Assembly: GCA_018262895.1 (NCBI GenBank)
Contig: JADFDJ010000003.1
Location: forward strand, 62,001-126,000
Direction of reading: 5' to 3'
DNA length: 64,000 nucleotides
Source of the DNA: Methanomassiliicoccus sp.
GTDB lineage: Archaea; Thermoplasmatota; Thermoplasmata; Methanomassiliicoccales; Methanomassiliicoccaceae
In this document: positions 42,201-52,786 of the stretch, in pieces
Position numbering within the stretch: position 1 is the stretch's first letter
How the letters are laid out: each line of letters begins with the position of its first letter
Position numbers and translations under genes: made by a program
The notes under the pieces: generated by a model
Seen by the model: only the letters and a program-made list of their open reading frames with translations
The model's database searches: none
Told to the model about the DNA's origin: nothing

Positions 42201-43804
42201 AACTGGAGGACCTGGAGAGCATACTGGACGAGTGCACCGCCCTCAGCATCAAGCAGCACATGCTCCTTTGGCACTACCGCAGCCGGCACGAATCCCTCAT
42301 CGCCTTCTCCAACCAGCGCATGTACGATGGGCTGCTGAACACCTTCCCCTCGGCAGGACATCAGGCGGGGGAGTGGGGCGTAAGCTACGTGCGTGTGCCT
42401 GACGGGGTGTACGAGAGGGGCAGCAGCCGGACCAATCCCGTGGAGGCGAGAAAGGTGGCCGAACTGGTGTTCGATCACTTCTCCCGCACTCCCGAAAGGT
42501 CTCTGGGAGTGATAGCCTTCAGCGAGGCCCAGCAGATGGCCATACTCGATGTCTTGGACGACCTCCGCCGGAAGAGGCCGGAGTTCGAGAGCCACTTCGC
42601 CGAGGACGGGGGCGAGGAGTTCTTCGTGAAGAACCTGGAGAGCGTGCAGGGCGACGAGCGGGACGTGATGATCTTCTCCGTCGGATACGGCAGGGACCCC
42701 CAGGGGAGGATGCACCAGAACTACGGGCCTCTGAACACCGCAGGTGGGGAGAGGCGCCTCAACGTCGCCATCACCCGGGCGAGGATGCACATCAAGCTGG
42801 TGGCGTCCATAGGCCCTGAGGACGTGGACGGCTCGATGAGCCAGGGAGCGAGGATGCTGAGGGACTACCTAGCCTACGCGGCCAGCGGGGGGAGAGAGGC
42901 CGCGCTCCCTGTCGCCCCGGAGAGAACGGCAGCGCTCACGTTCGGCACGGAGCTGGAGGACGACGTCCGTGACGCCCTGAGCCGCGAGGGATGGAGGGTG
43001 CAGAGGCACGTGGGGTGCTCCAGCTACCGCATAGATCTGGCCGTGGAAGACCCCTCCAGGCCTGGAGCTTTTCTGCTAGGCATAGTGTGCGACGGCGACT
43101 CCTACCGTTCCGGCAAGACCGCGAGGGACCGTGACCGGCTGCGGGACAAGGTGCTGAAGGGGCTGGGCTGGAACATCCACCACCTGTGGTCCCGCGATTG
43201 GGTGGAGAACAGAGGTCGGGAGCTGGAGAGGATCAGGGCAGAGATCGCCAGGGTCAGCGCCTCCCGGGCGGCCATGGGGGAGAAGGCGCCTGGGAACGTG
43301 GAGGCATCAAGGGATGGAACGGAGAGCGTACCCGAGGGACGGTCGCTCCTGAGGACGGTAATGGCGGACCTGGTCAGGAAGGAGGGACCGATAGACCGTC
43401 CGGGCCTGAGGAGCGCTCTCGCCAGGTCCGGCCTCGGGGAGGTGCCCGGGGACATGTTCGATGCCACTCTGAACGATATGGTCGCGGAGAGGTCGGTCAT
43501 GGCCAGGGGGGACTTCATCTGGCCTGTGGGCATGGCCCGACCCCCTGTAAGGGGACCCCGGGGGGCGGAGGCGGTGGCCCTCGGCCAGGTGGCCCCGGAG
43601 GAGCTGGGAGAGGCCGCGCTGTACGTGATGGGTGGCGATGTCCAGATCTCCAAGTGGGAGCTCCTCGACAGGTTGGCCCGCTTCTACCGCCATGAAAGGC
43701 TGTCGGAAGAGGATGTGAAAAGGGTCGATGATGCCCTCAGACGCTTGGTGGCGGCCGGTTTCCTTACCACCGGTGGAACCGACTCCTTCCGAAGGCCTCT
43801 GTAG
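39278..43804 (+). CDS. Large COG1112-type SF1 helicase with REase-like and DUF3320-like domains, copy 2
   Basis: 1508 residues, the same architecture as copy 1: LLDMSLRNRLLNFKPR and GVNILFLALGMVTW at the N-terminus, Walker A GPPGTGKSQT, a long helical insertion, LVVFDEASQVRPEDA, VVGDSKQLPPTSFF, LLWHYRSRHESLIAF, VQGDERDVMIFSVGYGRD, RRLNVAITRARMHIKLVA, the nuclease-like YRIDLAVEDPSRPGAF, GIVCDGDSYRSG, RDRDRLRDKVLKGLGWN, HLWSRDW, and a DUF3320-like end. It keeps the helicase motifs, so an ATP-driven nucleic-acid motor is expected. It ends in TAG. Whether the two copies act together is unknown. Confidence 0.85.
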   Translation: MIGRKSSPLEQKIQRWREELLDMSLRNRLLNFKPRSAVRIVAPQASAVLEELVVKCRTIPILEMTAEECSGDVHKPSPAPDRLWVPHDPKGSDTTLKRMRLRARGSIQEQGVNILFLALGMVTWYDPKDKAQELMSPLVLVPVELIKEGPLVPFRVRAIDDDIVVNPNLAYKLKVDLSLNLPEWPEELISLDGFLDRVRASISAAPGWKVEASAYLGLFSFAKLSMYQELLVEHERLAKHPFINALAGNPSLLPALPDHPRADRMDAMVRPADSFQILDADSSQQEAIEMSKRGISFVLQGPPGTGKSQTISNIIAEALAQDKRVLFVSEKMAALEVVKGRLEDKGLGDYILEIHSQKASKTAVMEELRRCMTPAPVPPVNMDDLRRLEQVRDEINGYVQALHLVREPLGRSAFQVLSRLATLHEAPDLPVSIPDTASMRPEDLEARLRLVRRVQAQRALVERMDAHTWRDLRTDGWKAGDEATMASALRELRDSAQRVQDITLRASAAVGMKAPRSLAEAQGLLSLLHRTSSTPYPEGSWLVPGRPGSLLQECELLQRAYRQKDDDERWVGERYHEEVRTLDAKGLLYRFEAEHRGIFRSLSSRYKSDRALVLQHRRDGRRPDHREIVSDLRRMLSNEERSRELEAREAAAAGSFGSRFHGPGTDWNELRSSLNWTADYIRGTEPPLPTQLVQALCDPSGTGRTLETAAQEGDAAVAALSRSLGQIQRSFELRGTAGAQDMGLEELTLFAERHLADLPSIKEWLEAAALERACKEQGLADLFRMGRRGELPGGDIAAAFEKRSYRQWFEHVCSIDARLRDFRGEDHEEAIARFRELDERQMTIAQTRLRAKLAAGIEKALSAQAEKGSELAVLKRELAKKKRFKQVRQLFQQCPDIILRLKPCLLMSPLSVSQFLEPAAVRFDLVVFDEASQVRPEDAVGSIMRGTQTIVVGDSKQLPPTSFFRSEAGEVEDEELEDLESILDECTALSIKQHMLLWHYRSRHESLIAFSNQRMYDGLLNTFPSAGHQAGEWGVSYVRVPDGVYERGSSRTNPVEARKVAELVFDHFSRTPERSLGVIAFSEAQQMAILDVLDDLRRKRPEFESHFAEDGGEEFFVKNLESVQGDERDVMIFSVGYGRDPQGRMHQNYGPLNTAGGERRLNVAITRARMHIKLVASIGPEDVDGSMSQGARMLRDYLAYAASGGREAALPVAPERTAALTFGTELEDDVRDALSREGWRVQRHVGCSSYRIDLAVEDPSRPGAFLLGIVCDGDSYRSGKTARDRDRLRDKVLKGLGWNIHHLWSRDWVENRGRELERIRAEIARVSASRAAMGEKAPGNVEASRDGTESVPEGRSLLRTVMADLVRKEGPIDRPGLRSALARSGLGEVPGDMFDATLNDMVAERSVMARGDFIWPVGMARPPVRGPRGAEAVALGQVAPEELGEAALYVMGGDVQISKWELLDRLARFYRHERLSEEDVKRVDDALRRLVAAGFLTTGGTDSFRRPL

Positions 43805-43843
43805 TTAATGGGGCTTATCGGGAGCGTTCCTGAGGCTGGGAAA

Positions 43844-43856
43844 GTTTATTAAACCC
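43844..43856 (+). promoter_or_regulatory. TATA box of the ribosomal protein operon
   Basis: GTTTATTAAACC about 45 nt before the L18e ATG, leaving a short leader in which GAGGGAG lies close to the start codon. Confidence 0.45.
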
Positions 43857-43896
43857 CTGCCTATTAGAGGCTCTGCTCAATGTCGAGGGAGTCAGA

Positions 43897-44259
43897 ATGA
43901 AACAGATAAGAAAAACGGACCCCAACCTGGTGGCCCTCATCAACGACCTGAAGAGGGAGTCCCGGGAGAAGGAGACCGCCATCTGGCGAGACATTGCTCA
44001 GCGCTTGGAGAAGCCCAGCAGAAGCTGGGCCGAGGTCAACCTGAGCAAGTTGGAGAGATATGCGAACGAGGGCGACGTCATCGTCGTCGCCGGCAAGGTG
44101 CTCGGCGCTGGAAGCCTCAAGAAGAAGGTCACGGTAGCAGCGTTCCGGTTCTCGGAATCGGCCGCCAAGGCCATAGATGAGGCCGGCGGGAAGAGGATGA
44201 CCATCACCGAGCTGGTCGCCGATAACCCAACGGGCAACGGCGTAAGGATCATGGGGTGA
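43897..44259 (+). CDS. rpl18e: Ribosomal protein L18e
   Basis: 120 residues. TDPNLVALINDLKRESREKETAIWRDIAQRLEKPSRSWAEVN and VVVAGKVLGAGSLKKKVTVAAFRFSESA are typical of archaeal/eukaryotic large-subunit protein eL18. It heads the standard archaeal operon rpl18e-rpl13-rps9-rpoN. GAGGGAGTCAGA precedes the ATG. Confidence 0.95.
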   Translation: MKQIRKTDPNLVALINDLKRESREKETAIWRDIAQRLEKPSRSWAEVNLSKLERYANEGDVIVVAGKVLGAGSLKKKVTVAAFRFSESAAKAIDEAGGKRMTITELVADNPTGNGVRIMG

Positions 44260-44264
44260 GCCAA

Positions 44265-44684
44265 ATGGTAGCAGTCATCAATGCAGAAGGGCACATCCTG
44301 GGACGCCTGAGCACCAATGTGGCCAAGCGCCTGCTGAACGGCGAGGAGATCGTCGTGGTGAACGCCGAGAAGGCCGTCATCACCGGCAACAGGGCTGTGG
44401 TGTTCGAGAACTACACTGCCAAGTACAAGCGAGGCAAGCAGATCAACGGTCCGTTCTTCCCCAAGAGGGCCGACCTGATCCTGAAGAGGACAGTAAGGGG
44501 AATGATCCCATACAAGACCTCCCGCGGCAGGGACGTGTACAGGAACCTGAAGGTGTTCGTGGGCGTGCCCAAGGATATGGCGACCGCGAAGATGGAGAGG
44601 ATCGAGACCGCGACCAACCTGTGGACGGACAAGTATGTCACCCTGGGAGAGGTAGCAGAGCACCTCGGATCGAGGTTGAGGTGA
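44265..44684 (+). CDS. rpl13: Ribosomal protein L13
   Basis: 139 residues: VINAEGHILGRLSTNVAKRLLNGE, then KRGKQINGPFFPKRADLILKRTVRGMIPYKTSRGRD, the uL13 signature. ATG 44265 is chosen because GGTGAG, which contains the L18e stop, lies 5 nt upstream; a GTG at 44256 would overlap L18e. Confidence 0.95.
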   Translation: MVAVINAEGHILGRLSTNVAKRLLNGEEIVVVNAEKAVITGNRAVVFENYTAKYKRGKQINGPFFPKRADLILKRTVRGMIPYKTSRGRDVYRNLKVFVGVPKDMATAKMERIETATNLWTDKYVTLGEVAEHLGSRLR

Positions 44685-44689
44685 ACAAC

Positions 44690-45091
44690 ATGGCAGAAGT
44701 TGCAAATACCAGCGGCAAGAGGAAGGAGGCCGTGGCCCGGTGCGTCGTCAGCGAGGGCAGCGGCAGGGTCAGGATCAACAACGTCCCGATCGAGATCTTA
44801 ACTCCGGAAATCGTTCGCCTCAAGATCATGGAGCCGATGGTCCTCGCCGGGGACAAGGCATCCAAGGTCGATGTCTCGGTGAACGTCCAGGGAGGTGGCT
44901 TCATGGGCCAGGCGGAAGCAACGCGAACGGCGATCGCCAAGGGCCTTGTGGACTTCCTCAAGGACGAGGAGCTAGAAAGGCTCTTCAAGGACTACGACCG
45001 TTCCCTGCTTATCAGCGATCCCCGCAGAAAGCTTCCCAAGAAGCCTCTGGGTCGCGGCGCAAGGAAGAAGAGGCAGAAGTCCTACAGGTGA
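44690..45091 (+). CDS. rps9: Ribosomal protein S9
   Basis: 133 residues: [46 protein letters not shown] and the basic tail [24 protein letters not shown], whose terminal Lys-Ser-Tyr-Arg contacts P-site tRNA in uS9. ATG 44690 follows GAGGTGAACAAC, a strong ribosome site. Confidence 0.95.
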   Translation: MAEVANTSGKRKEAVARCVVSEGSGRVRINNVPIEILTPEIVRLKIMEPMVLAGDKASKVDVSVNVQGGGFMGQAEATRTAIAKGLVDFLKDEELERLFKDYDRSLLISDPRRKLPKKPLGRGARKKRQKSYR

Positions 45092-45095
45092 ACAG

Positions 45096-45287
45096 ATGAT
45101 CATCCCAGTAAGATGCTTCACGTGCGGCAAGGTCATCGGGGGCGTTTATCAGACGTACCTCAAGCGGGTGCAACTGGGCGAGGACCCCCAACAGGTCCTG
45201 GACGACCTCGGACTGCAGCGATACTGCTGCCGCCGCATGATCGTAGCGCACGCGGACCTCGTCGACGAGGTCATCCCGCTGGGCTGA
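45096..45287 (+). CDS. rpoN: DNA-directed RNA polymerase subunit N
   Basis: 63 residues, the Rpb10-like subunit. The zinc motif is CFTCGK (C7, C10) with the vicinal cysteines RYCCRRM. It anchors RpoL and RpoD in the polymerase assembly platform. It is the last gene of the operon, 4 nt after rps9. Confidence 0.95.
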   Translation: MIIPVRCFTCGKVIGGVYQTYLKRVQLGEDPQQVLDDLGLQRYCCRRMIVAHADLVDEVIPLG

Positions 45288-45288
45288 A

Positions 45289-45299
45289 ACTTAATAAAC
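45289..45299 (+). promoter_or_regulatory. TATA box of tRNA-Pro
   Basis: ACTTAATAAAC about 30 nt before the tRNA 5' end, right after the rpoN stop codon. Confidence 0.45.
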
Positions 45300-45325
45300 C
45301 CCTTCACTATAACCCCTTTATCCAC

Positions 45326-45398
45326 GGGTCTGTGGGGTAGCTTGGTATCCTTCCAGCTTGGGGTGCTGGTGACTCCGATTCAAATTCGGACAGACCCA
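45326..45398 (+). tRNA. tRNA-Pro (anticodon GGG)
   Basis: The acceptor stem is GGGTCTG/CAGACCC. The anticodon stem is CCAGC/GCTGG with loop TTGGGGT, giving anticodon GGG. The T arm is TCCGA-TTCAAAT-TCGGA. Discriminator A45398 is followed by encoded CCA (45399-45401). Confidence 0.93.
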
Positions 45399-45401
45399 CC
45401 A

Positions 45402-46005
45402 TTATTCATATCCAGATACATCCCATTTATTTTCAATAGAGAGATTTTTAAACATTACCTATGGTTGCTTCCACACGCACTTGAGCTTCTTGCCGGCGTA
45501 GCCTCGGGGACCTCCGCGGATTTTGACCAAAAGACGCACCATAAGGCATCGTCCTTTTAACAGTGCCATCCAGATCCATGATCACATAGTGCTTGCCACA
45601 GTATCGTTGCTTTTTCCCGCCTTCGAGGCACGTGAAAAGATCGGCATCAGGGTCGGGACCATGGAGGGGGTCATTGATTTGGATAGGTCGGACAAGCTCA
45701 TGTGGTTGATTTCAGCTTCCGCGACCGCCCCCGCACCATCTTCAAGGGTATGAGGAGGGAGCTAGGATGCTGGCTCTGTTCGTGGTGAACCACAAGCCAG
45801 GTGAACGGTGAAGGAGGTTTCGGAAGGGGCGGTCTATGACATTAGAAACGCCGACCACATCCTGCCAGCTCTGATAGTACCAGACTGACCGGTCCACAAG
45901 GTTTCTGGGATGGGGGGTAAACATGAGGCCACAGCCCTCTATCCCAGGGAGCGAAAAATTGGGAGTGGGACCGTGATCTGGTCCAGCTCTCGATTGATGG
46001 TGCCC
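45402..46005. other. 604-nt gene-poor region
   Basis: No intact gene is seen between tRNA-Pro and the end of cdc48. On the minus strand about 45450-45715 is open and reads RYCGKHYVIMDLDGTVKR in its middle, with no start codon; it may be a relic of a mobile-element protein but I cannot name it. Short plus-strand frames (for example 45625-45750) also look like broken fragments. Confidence 0.35.
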
Positions 46006-48147
<2,142 letters not shown>

Positions 48148-48184
48148 TTACATCCTCCAAAGGTCATCAATCCACTGTGGGGCA

Positions 48185-48236
48185 CTATACAACTAAAGGT
48201 TGTATAGATAATAAAAAACAGTTATTGTATATAAAA
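48185..48236 (-). promoter_or_regulatory. cdc48 promoter with palindromic operator
   Basis: Read on the minus strand, TTTTATATAC (48236-48227) is the TATA box. A perfect inverted repeat CTATACAA-N7-TTGTATAG (48185-48207) begins where transcription should start, about 25 nt downstream of the box centre. A further half-site TTGTATA overlaps the TATA box (48226-48232). The arms match those at 30815-30834, although the spacer is 7 rather than 4 bases. Confidence 0.6.
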
Positions 48237-48841
48237 CTATCTATAGGCGGCCCCCTCCCCATTGGGCAATTACAGATGAATGAGTTTTCGCCACGTTTGT
48301 TTCATATCCATCCGCAATTCGGCACACGCGATAGTTGCTCATGTCCGATCTTGTGTGGGTTCCATATCTGCATCATAGCGGGGATCTTAGATTGGATTCG
48401 TCTGCGTGTTCGCAATCATTCTTCTTATCAACCGATTGAGTAAAGTGACAACATTCGCCGGTCTAGGGACCTGCAACGAAATCATCAGGGAGATGGGCAT
48501 AGGGTATGCGTGAAGCCTACGCCCATATAGATAGCAACGATATTGGTTGGATTTAGGGGGCTTTTTTAGCCCACGCCCGAATCGGGACCGACTCAACCTT
48601 CAGGAAGCGAGGTGCCGGAGATCATGTGTCTCCAGCTTATCAACTTAGAAGTGGTCGGCAGACTTTGTGACTATACCTCGAGCACGGTCGATCGGCCAAT
48701 CTCACTTGCTACTGACGTCCCCAAACCCGTTGACCTTCTTCGAGCTCTGGCGGATGATCGGCAGAGTGTGGTCGCCCGGGGAAATCCGGGTGTAATCCTC
48801 CCGGCCTTCCTTTTAGTCGCTTCTCGCTCCTCGTTCTGGCA
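48208..48841. other. Gene-poor region upstream of cdc48
   Basis: Beyond the cdc48 promoter I see no credible coding sequence. A T-rich stretch with GGGGGCTTTTTTAGCCC near 48556-48572 looks like a small hairpin or terminator with no obvious gene before it. Confidence 0.35.
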
Positions 48842-49314
48842 TTATCCCCCGCCGCGGGGGTTCCGGTAGGTCGTCAACTCTACGATCAGCCTCTTCCCCA
48901 ATGCCTCTATTGGGATGTACGCTTCCATCGAGTGCTGAAGCTCCTGATGGTATGTTCGTACCACTGGACGTAGACTATGCGGAACCCGGTGGCCAGCGTG
49001 ATCGATCGCTTGTACTCTTCGGCGACCCTCGGCTGTTCGTGAAGCTGGTTGAGGCAAACGAGCGCCTTGCCTAAAAGCTCCCCCTGCTATTCCTCAGCGA
49101 CGATGAGAACAGATGCCCTAGCGACGTGGGATAGGTAATGACGCGATAGGGGGCTTCCATCGCGGCAATGGTGCTCTTCTCCGACTGCATGTGCAGGATG
49201 TGCATCGGGATAGGGTCCGCTTGTCATTACACCATTCATGGCATACTCCTGACATGCATCGAGGTTCATATCAAATGCTTGCCTGGGCCAAGTCGCCGAG
49301 TCCATGTGGTGCAT
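48842..49314 (-). pseudogene. Decayed gene fragment of unknown family
   Basis: On the minus strand an open stretch ending SRHYLSHVARASVLIVAEE meets TAG at 49087-49089. The same frame continues with QGELLGKALVCLNQLHEQ, RVAEEYKRSITLATGF and RIVYVQWYEHTIRSF, then needs a frameshift near 48930 to continue as MEAYIPIEALGKRLIVELTTYRNP, ending about 48842. The protein-like composition across one stop and one frameshift suggests a relic. I do not recognise the family. Confidence 0.35.
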
Positions 49315-49621
49315 GACGATATGATAATTGTCCTCTTAAATCGACGAACCTCAGTCGGTCCACGAATATCGCCGATGGTTCTGGGAGATGCTCTTCGATG
49401 TAACTAGTCCATCATGTGCCTGAACTAAAAAATTATGATATCAAGGAGCCCCCGATTGTCGCTTATGGATCCATTAGTGGAGGCTCAACAAACCCAGGCA
49501 AGATGGTATTATCCCTTTCCTCAGCCCGAACGGATGATTATGATCAGATCATGAAATGCAAGATGTCGTCACTAGAACTGGGGTCACCACCTTCTTATCG
49601 GGCCATGCTATACTGCATCGG
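49315..49621. other. Region upstream of the methyltransferase gene
   Basis: A plus-strand open frame runs 49416-49709, but it overlaps the methyltransferase in another frame and has no recognisable features. I see no credible gene here. GCTATACT near 49608 may be promoter-like. Confidence 0.3.
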
Positions 49622-50695
49622 GTGGCAGTGCGGTCTGCGATACCGGATTTCCCTGGAACGGGACATCGATTTCCGTCCACAAGATATCAGGGCTCAAAAC
49701 AAAAGCTAGTGGGCTGGATATGGGATTCCATAAAGGACCTTCCCTTCGATAGCCTTCTCGATGCTTTCAGCGGAACTGCCTCCGTAAGCTACCACGCGAA
49801 GCAGCATGGCAAAAGCGTGGTGTCCAATGATATTTTGAAGTTCAATCACCAGATAGCGCTCTCTTTGATCCAGAACGACAGTGTTACGCTCAGCGATAAG
49901 GATATACTGAAGGTCCTGACCAGAGACCCATCGGTGGAATACCCGACATTCGTTCAGGACACGTTCAGAGATATCTACTACACCGATGAGGAGAATGCCT
50001 TCCTGGACATGGCCATAACGAACATCTCCCGTCTTGACGATGATATGAAAAAGGCCTTGGCATATTCTGCTCTGGGACAGGCCTGCCTTGTGAAGAGACC
50101 GTTCAACCTGTTTCATCGGAAGAACCTTTATGTCAGGTTGGCCGAGGTTGAGCGGTCCTTTGGGAACAAGGCCACCTGGGATGGAGATTTCGCAGAATAC
50201 TTTTGCAGGTTCGCAGAGGAGTTCAACCGTGCGGTGTTCGCCAACGGCCGAGAGAACAGGGCGTTGAACACTGATGCCTTCGACCTCACCGAATCGACGG
50301 ATCTGGTCTACATCGACACCCCCTACGTATCCGAAGGAGGGGTGGGAGTTGACTACTCTCAGTTCTACCATTTCCTCGAGGGCATGGTGGACTATGAGAA
50401 TTGGGGGTCCCGGATAGACATGGGGTCCAAGCACCGTCGCCTGGTTGTAGAGAGATCGCCATGGACAGATAGGAAGGAGATCGTGGGAGCCTTTGATCGG
50501 CTAATAAGGAAGTTCGATGATCGAACGATAGTAATCTCCTATAGATCGCCTGGCATACCTACAGAGGAATTTATCTGCGAGATCGTGGGACAATACTGCG
50601 GTGTCGTAAAGGTGGTCAGGAAAGAGTACAAGTATGTTCTAAGCAAGAGAGAGGAACAGAAGAACGGCGAGCTGCTCATCATCGGCCATTCATAA
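49622..50695 (+). CDS. D12-class DNA adenine-N6 methyltransferase (orphan)
   Basis: 357 residues from GTG 49622. RYQGSKQKLVGWIW and motif I LLDAFSGTASVSYHAK (45-60) bind SAM. Motif IV is DTPY (232-235 in LVYIDTPYVSEGG), a variant of DPPY. SNDILKFNHQIALSLI and CLVKRPFNLFHRKNLYVR match Dam-like class alpha enzymes. The start is uncertain; frames open to 49556, but the family core begins near RYQGSK. No restriction enzyme gene is adjacent, so it is an orphan methylase or a remnant of a restriction-modification system. It lies in a gene-poor accessory stretch. Confidence 0.8.
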   Translation: MAVRSAIPDFPGTGHRFPSTRYQGSKQKLVGWIWDSIKDLPFDSLLDAFSGTASVSYHAKQHGKSVVSNDILKFNHQIALSLIQNDSVTLSDKDILKVLTRDPSVEYPTFVQDTFRDIYYTDEENAFLDMAITNISRLDDDMKKALAYSALGQACLVKRPFNLFHRKNLYVRLAEVERSFGNKATWDGDFAEYFCRFAEEFNRAVFANGRENRALNTDAFDLTESTDLVYIDTPYVSEGGVGVDYSQFYHFLEGMVDYENWGSRIDMGSKHRRLVVERSPWTDRKEIVGAFDRLIRKFDDRTIVISYRSPGIPTEEFICEIVGQYCGVVKVVRKEYKYVLSKREEQKNGELLIIGHS

Positions 50696-50904
50696 ATCCT
50701 GAGACATATCATTGCCCCGATCCATACAATATCACCTTCCATATTTGGCCTTCAACGGTCTGGTTCAACGAGGCAGTATTTCTATTGATCATCGGGCATT
50801 ATATCCTCGTTCTAGCGCCTTTATTAATGAGTGGCCCCTAGTAAATAATTACTTATCCAAAATAAATAGGATTATATATACATGCAAAGCCATAAGGTAT
50901 TGGG

Positions 50905-51090
50905 ATGCCACAGATAGAGACAACCGTACAGTTCGATGAATCGGAGGAAGGGAGACTCATCGACAGGAGCAAGGCAATAGAGTACCTCAACGCTCTAGCG
51001 ACAATCGCCTACCTGTGCGATGAGTACGAGAGGGCCTCTGCATTCTCTGAGGCTAAAAGAGTGATAGAGCGGATGAGCGGTACGGACTGA
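50905..51090 (+). CDS. Small hypothetical protein
   Basis: 61 residues, acidic and predicted helical: ETTVQFDESEEGRLIDRSKA followed by YLNALATIAYLCDEYERASA. No family is recognised. It is probably real because a TATA sequence (ATTATATATAC near 50870) and AAGGT upstream of ATG 50905 are well placed and the composition is protein-like. It could be a small regulator; no function can be assigned. Confidence 0.5.
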   Translation: MPQIETTVQFDESEEGRLIDRSKAIEYLNALATIAYLCDEYERASAFSEAKRVIERMSGTD

Positions 51091-51370
51091 TCTTACTGTA
51101 ACTGTCCATAGCTCATGCGGGCAAGGGTCTTTTGTTCGCCCTCGATCCAAGCTCAGCTCCCATCACTGATTGGTCTGTATTCTCGCTGGAAATTACATGA
51201 AAACGTTGAGCCAGATAACTGATGAACATAACAGGCACGCTCTTGCGTTACCCAACTGGATGAATACAATATTGTGATCGACACTTTGGCTTTTCAGGCG
51301 GTCTACCCGGAATCATATCCATGGTAAGGTAACGTGAACAGGAGATGGGTCGATAGAAGATCGAAGAGAC

Positions 51371-52583
51371 ATGATACGGTTGGCCGTGCTGTTATTGGCG
51401 ATGACGCTGATATAACCGACGGCATCTATGCTTAGATCGACCTCTGATGAATCCGCTGCGGAGACCCCTCAGCCTATGGGCGTGTGAGCGTATCAGGCAC
51501 CAGCCTCCTGATCGATGGGAAGCCGACATCCCAGAGGTTCTTCGGGGTTGTGGATACCAATGCCCTGCAGTTCGCGATACTGGCATTCATTGAAGAGCAG
51601 ATATCTTATGCTGGCAAGAGCTCCGTGTTCCCTGGACCGGACACGGGCAACTTCGGAGTGGTAAGCCCCCATGATACCACGGTCAATTTCTTCGGGAAGT
51701 ATTTTTCCTTGCTTGTTAAGCACAACTGCAACATGGTGGGGATCGGGGCAGCCGACGCATGGGGCTCCAGGATCCAATGCGAAGCGTGGAAGGACCACCG
51801 GGATCAGTACTTTTCATTGCTGAAGTGCATGTGCGACCAAGCGGCGAAGAGCAACGTCTGGATTTTGCTGTCCATGGCCGGCTCGCAGGAATACCCCACA
51901 TACCAGTATGGCGGGTTGGGGACGGTCTTCAGGACATTCTCCACCGCCTATTCGAACTATGTGACCTATTGTAGGTCAGTGATGTCCACCCTCAATGGCA
52001 AGACCGCGGTGGCATGGTACGACGTGTTCAATGAGCCGGACCATAACAATTGTCACGCAAAGTACTGGACCTGCAATGGTGGCAAGGCTGCATTCTTTAA
52101 TTGGGCGACGGCTGTGACCAAGGCCACGAGCGGCTTGTCAAGCCATCCTCGTACCATGGGCGTTGCAGGCCTGGGCAACATGTTCGGCTGGGGGCAGGTA
52201 GATCTTGACGTCTGCACAGGCAAGGTACCGTTCGAAATCGCATCACGACACTACCACGCATCAAACAAGGACATGAAAAATTTCGCTACTCCCAAACTTG
52301 GGCCAGGAACTATATGAAGCCCTTGTTCTGGGGAGAGCTGGCCGACAATTCGGTATATCCTCTCAGGCGGTAGTTCTATGCGGAGAACGCCATCTATGCG
52401 GGCAGCGGGAGGGCCATAACTACCATGATGCTCACCGGTACCCCAACCCTCAGCAATAGAAACGGCGCGATTGGAGCTGTGAGGCTGAACGCTCATCAGC
52501 GAACCCTTTGTTGCTCTGTAAGGAAAAATGCGATCCTATGCTCAGAAAGGACGGGTTCGAAAAATAATAACGAGATAATATAG
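51371..52583 (+). pseudogene. Decayed exported cellulase/GH5-like protein gene
   Basis: Reading from ATG 51371 gives a signal-peptide-like MIRLAVLLLAMTLI that meets TAA at 51413-51415, continues to about 51480, then needs a frameshift into the long frame 51484-52317. That frame reads LLIDGKPTSQRFFGVVDT and AVAWYDVFNEPDHNN (the NEP motif of clan A glycoside hydrolases). A one-base loss near 52284 shifts the frame, which then reads RYSQTWARNYMKPLFWGEL and meets TAG at 52371-52373, with a final stop at 52581. Two frameshifts and two stops mean the gene is dead. The TAG replaces a likely tryptophan (TGG). Confidence 0.8.
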
Positions 52584-52786
52584 GGGGCAAGTGTACTTAT
52601 CAAGGTACGAAGGCGATAACATCGTAGTTCCGGTTCACCGTCCCTGTTGGCCTATCGAAGGAGAAAGGGTTGACCAGCAACACTGAGCAAGGTGTGAAAC
52701 GGATCAGAGATCCCAATTTTTCGGTATTACCTTAATTGATTTTCAGACGGTTAGTATTATGAATACAACTCATTATATTTTTTGAT

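Noticed and set aside
49087-49089. TAG in the 48842-49314 fragment as pyrrolysine
   Set aside because: The continuation needs a frameshift a short distance downstream, so the locus looks dead.
52371-52373. In-frame TAG in the cellulase-like gene as a pyrrolysine codon
   Set aside because: The gene also carries a TAA and two frameshifts, and the TAG sits where a TGG tryptophan is plausible, so decay explains it better.
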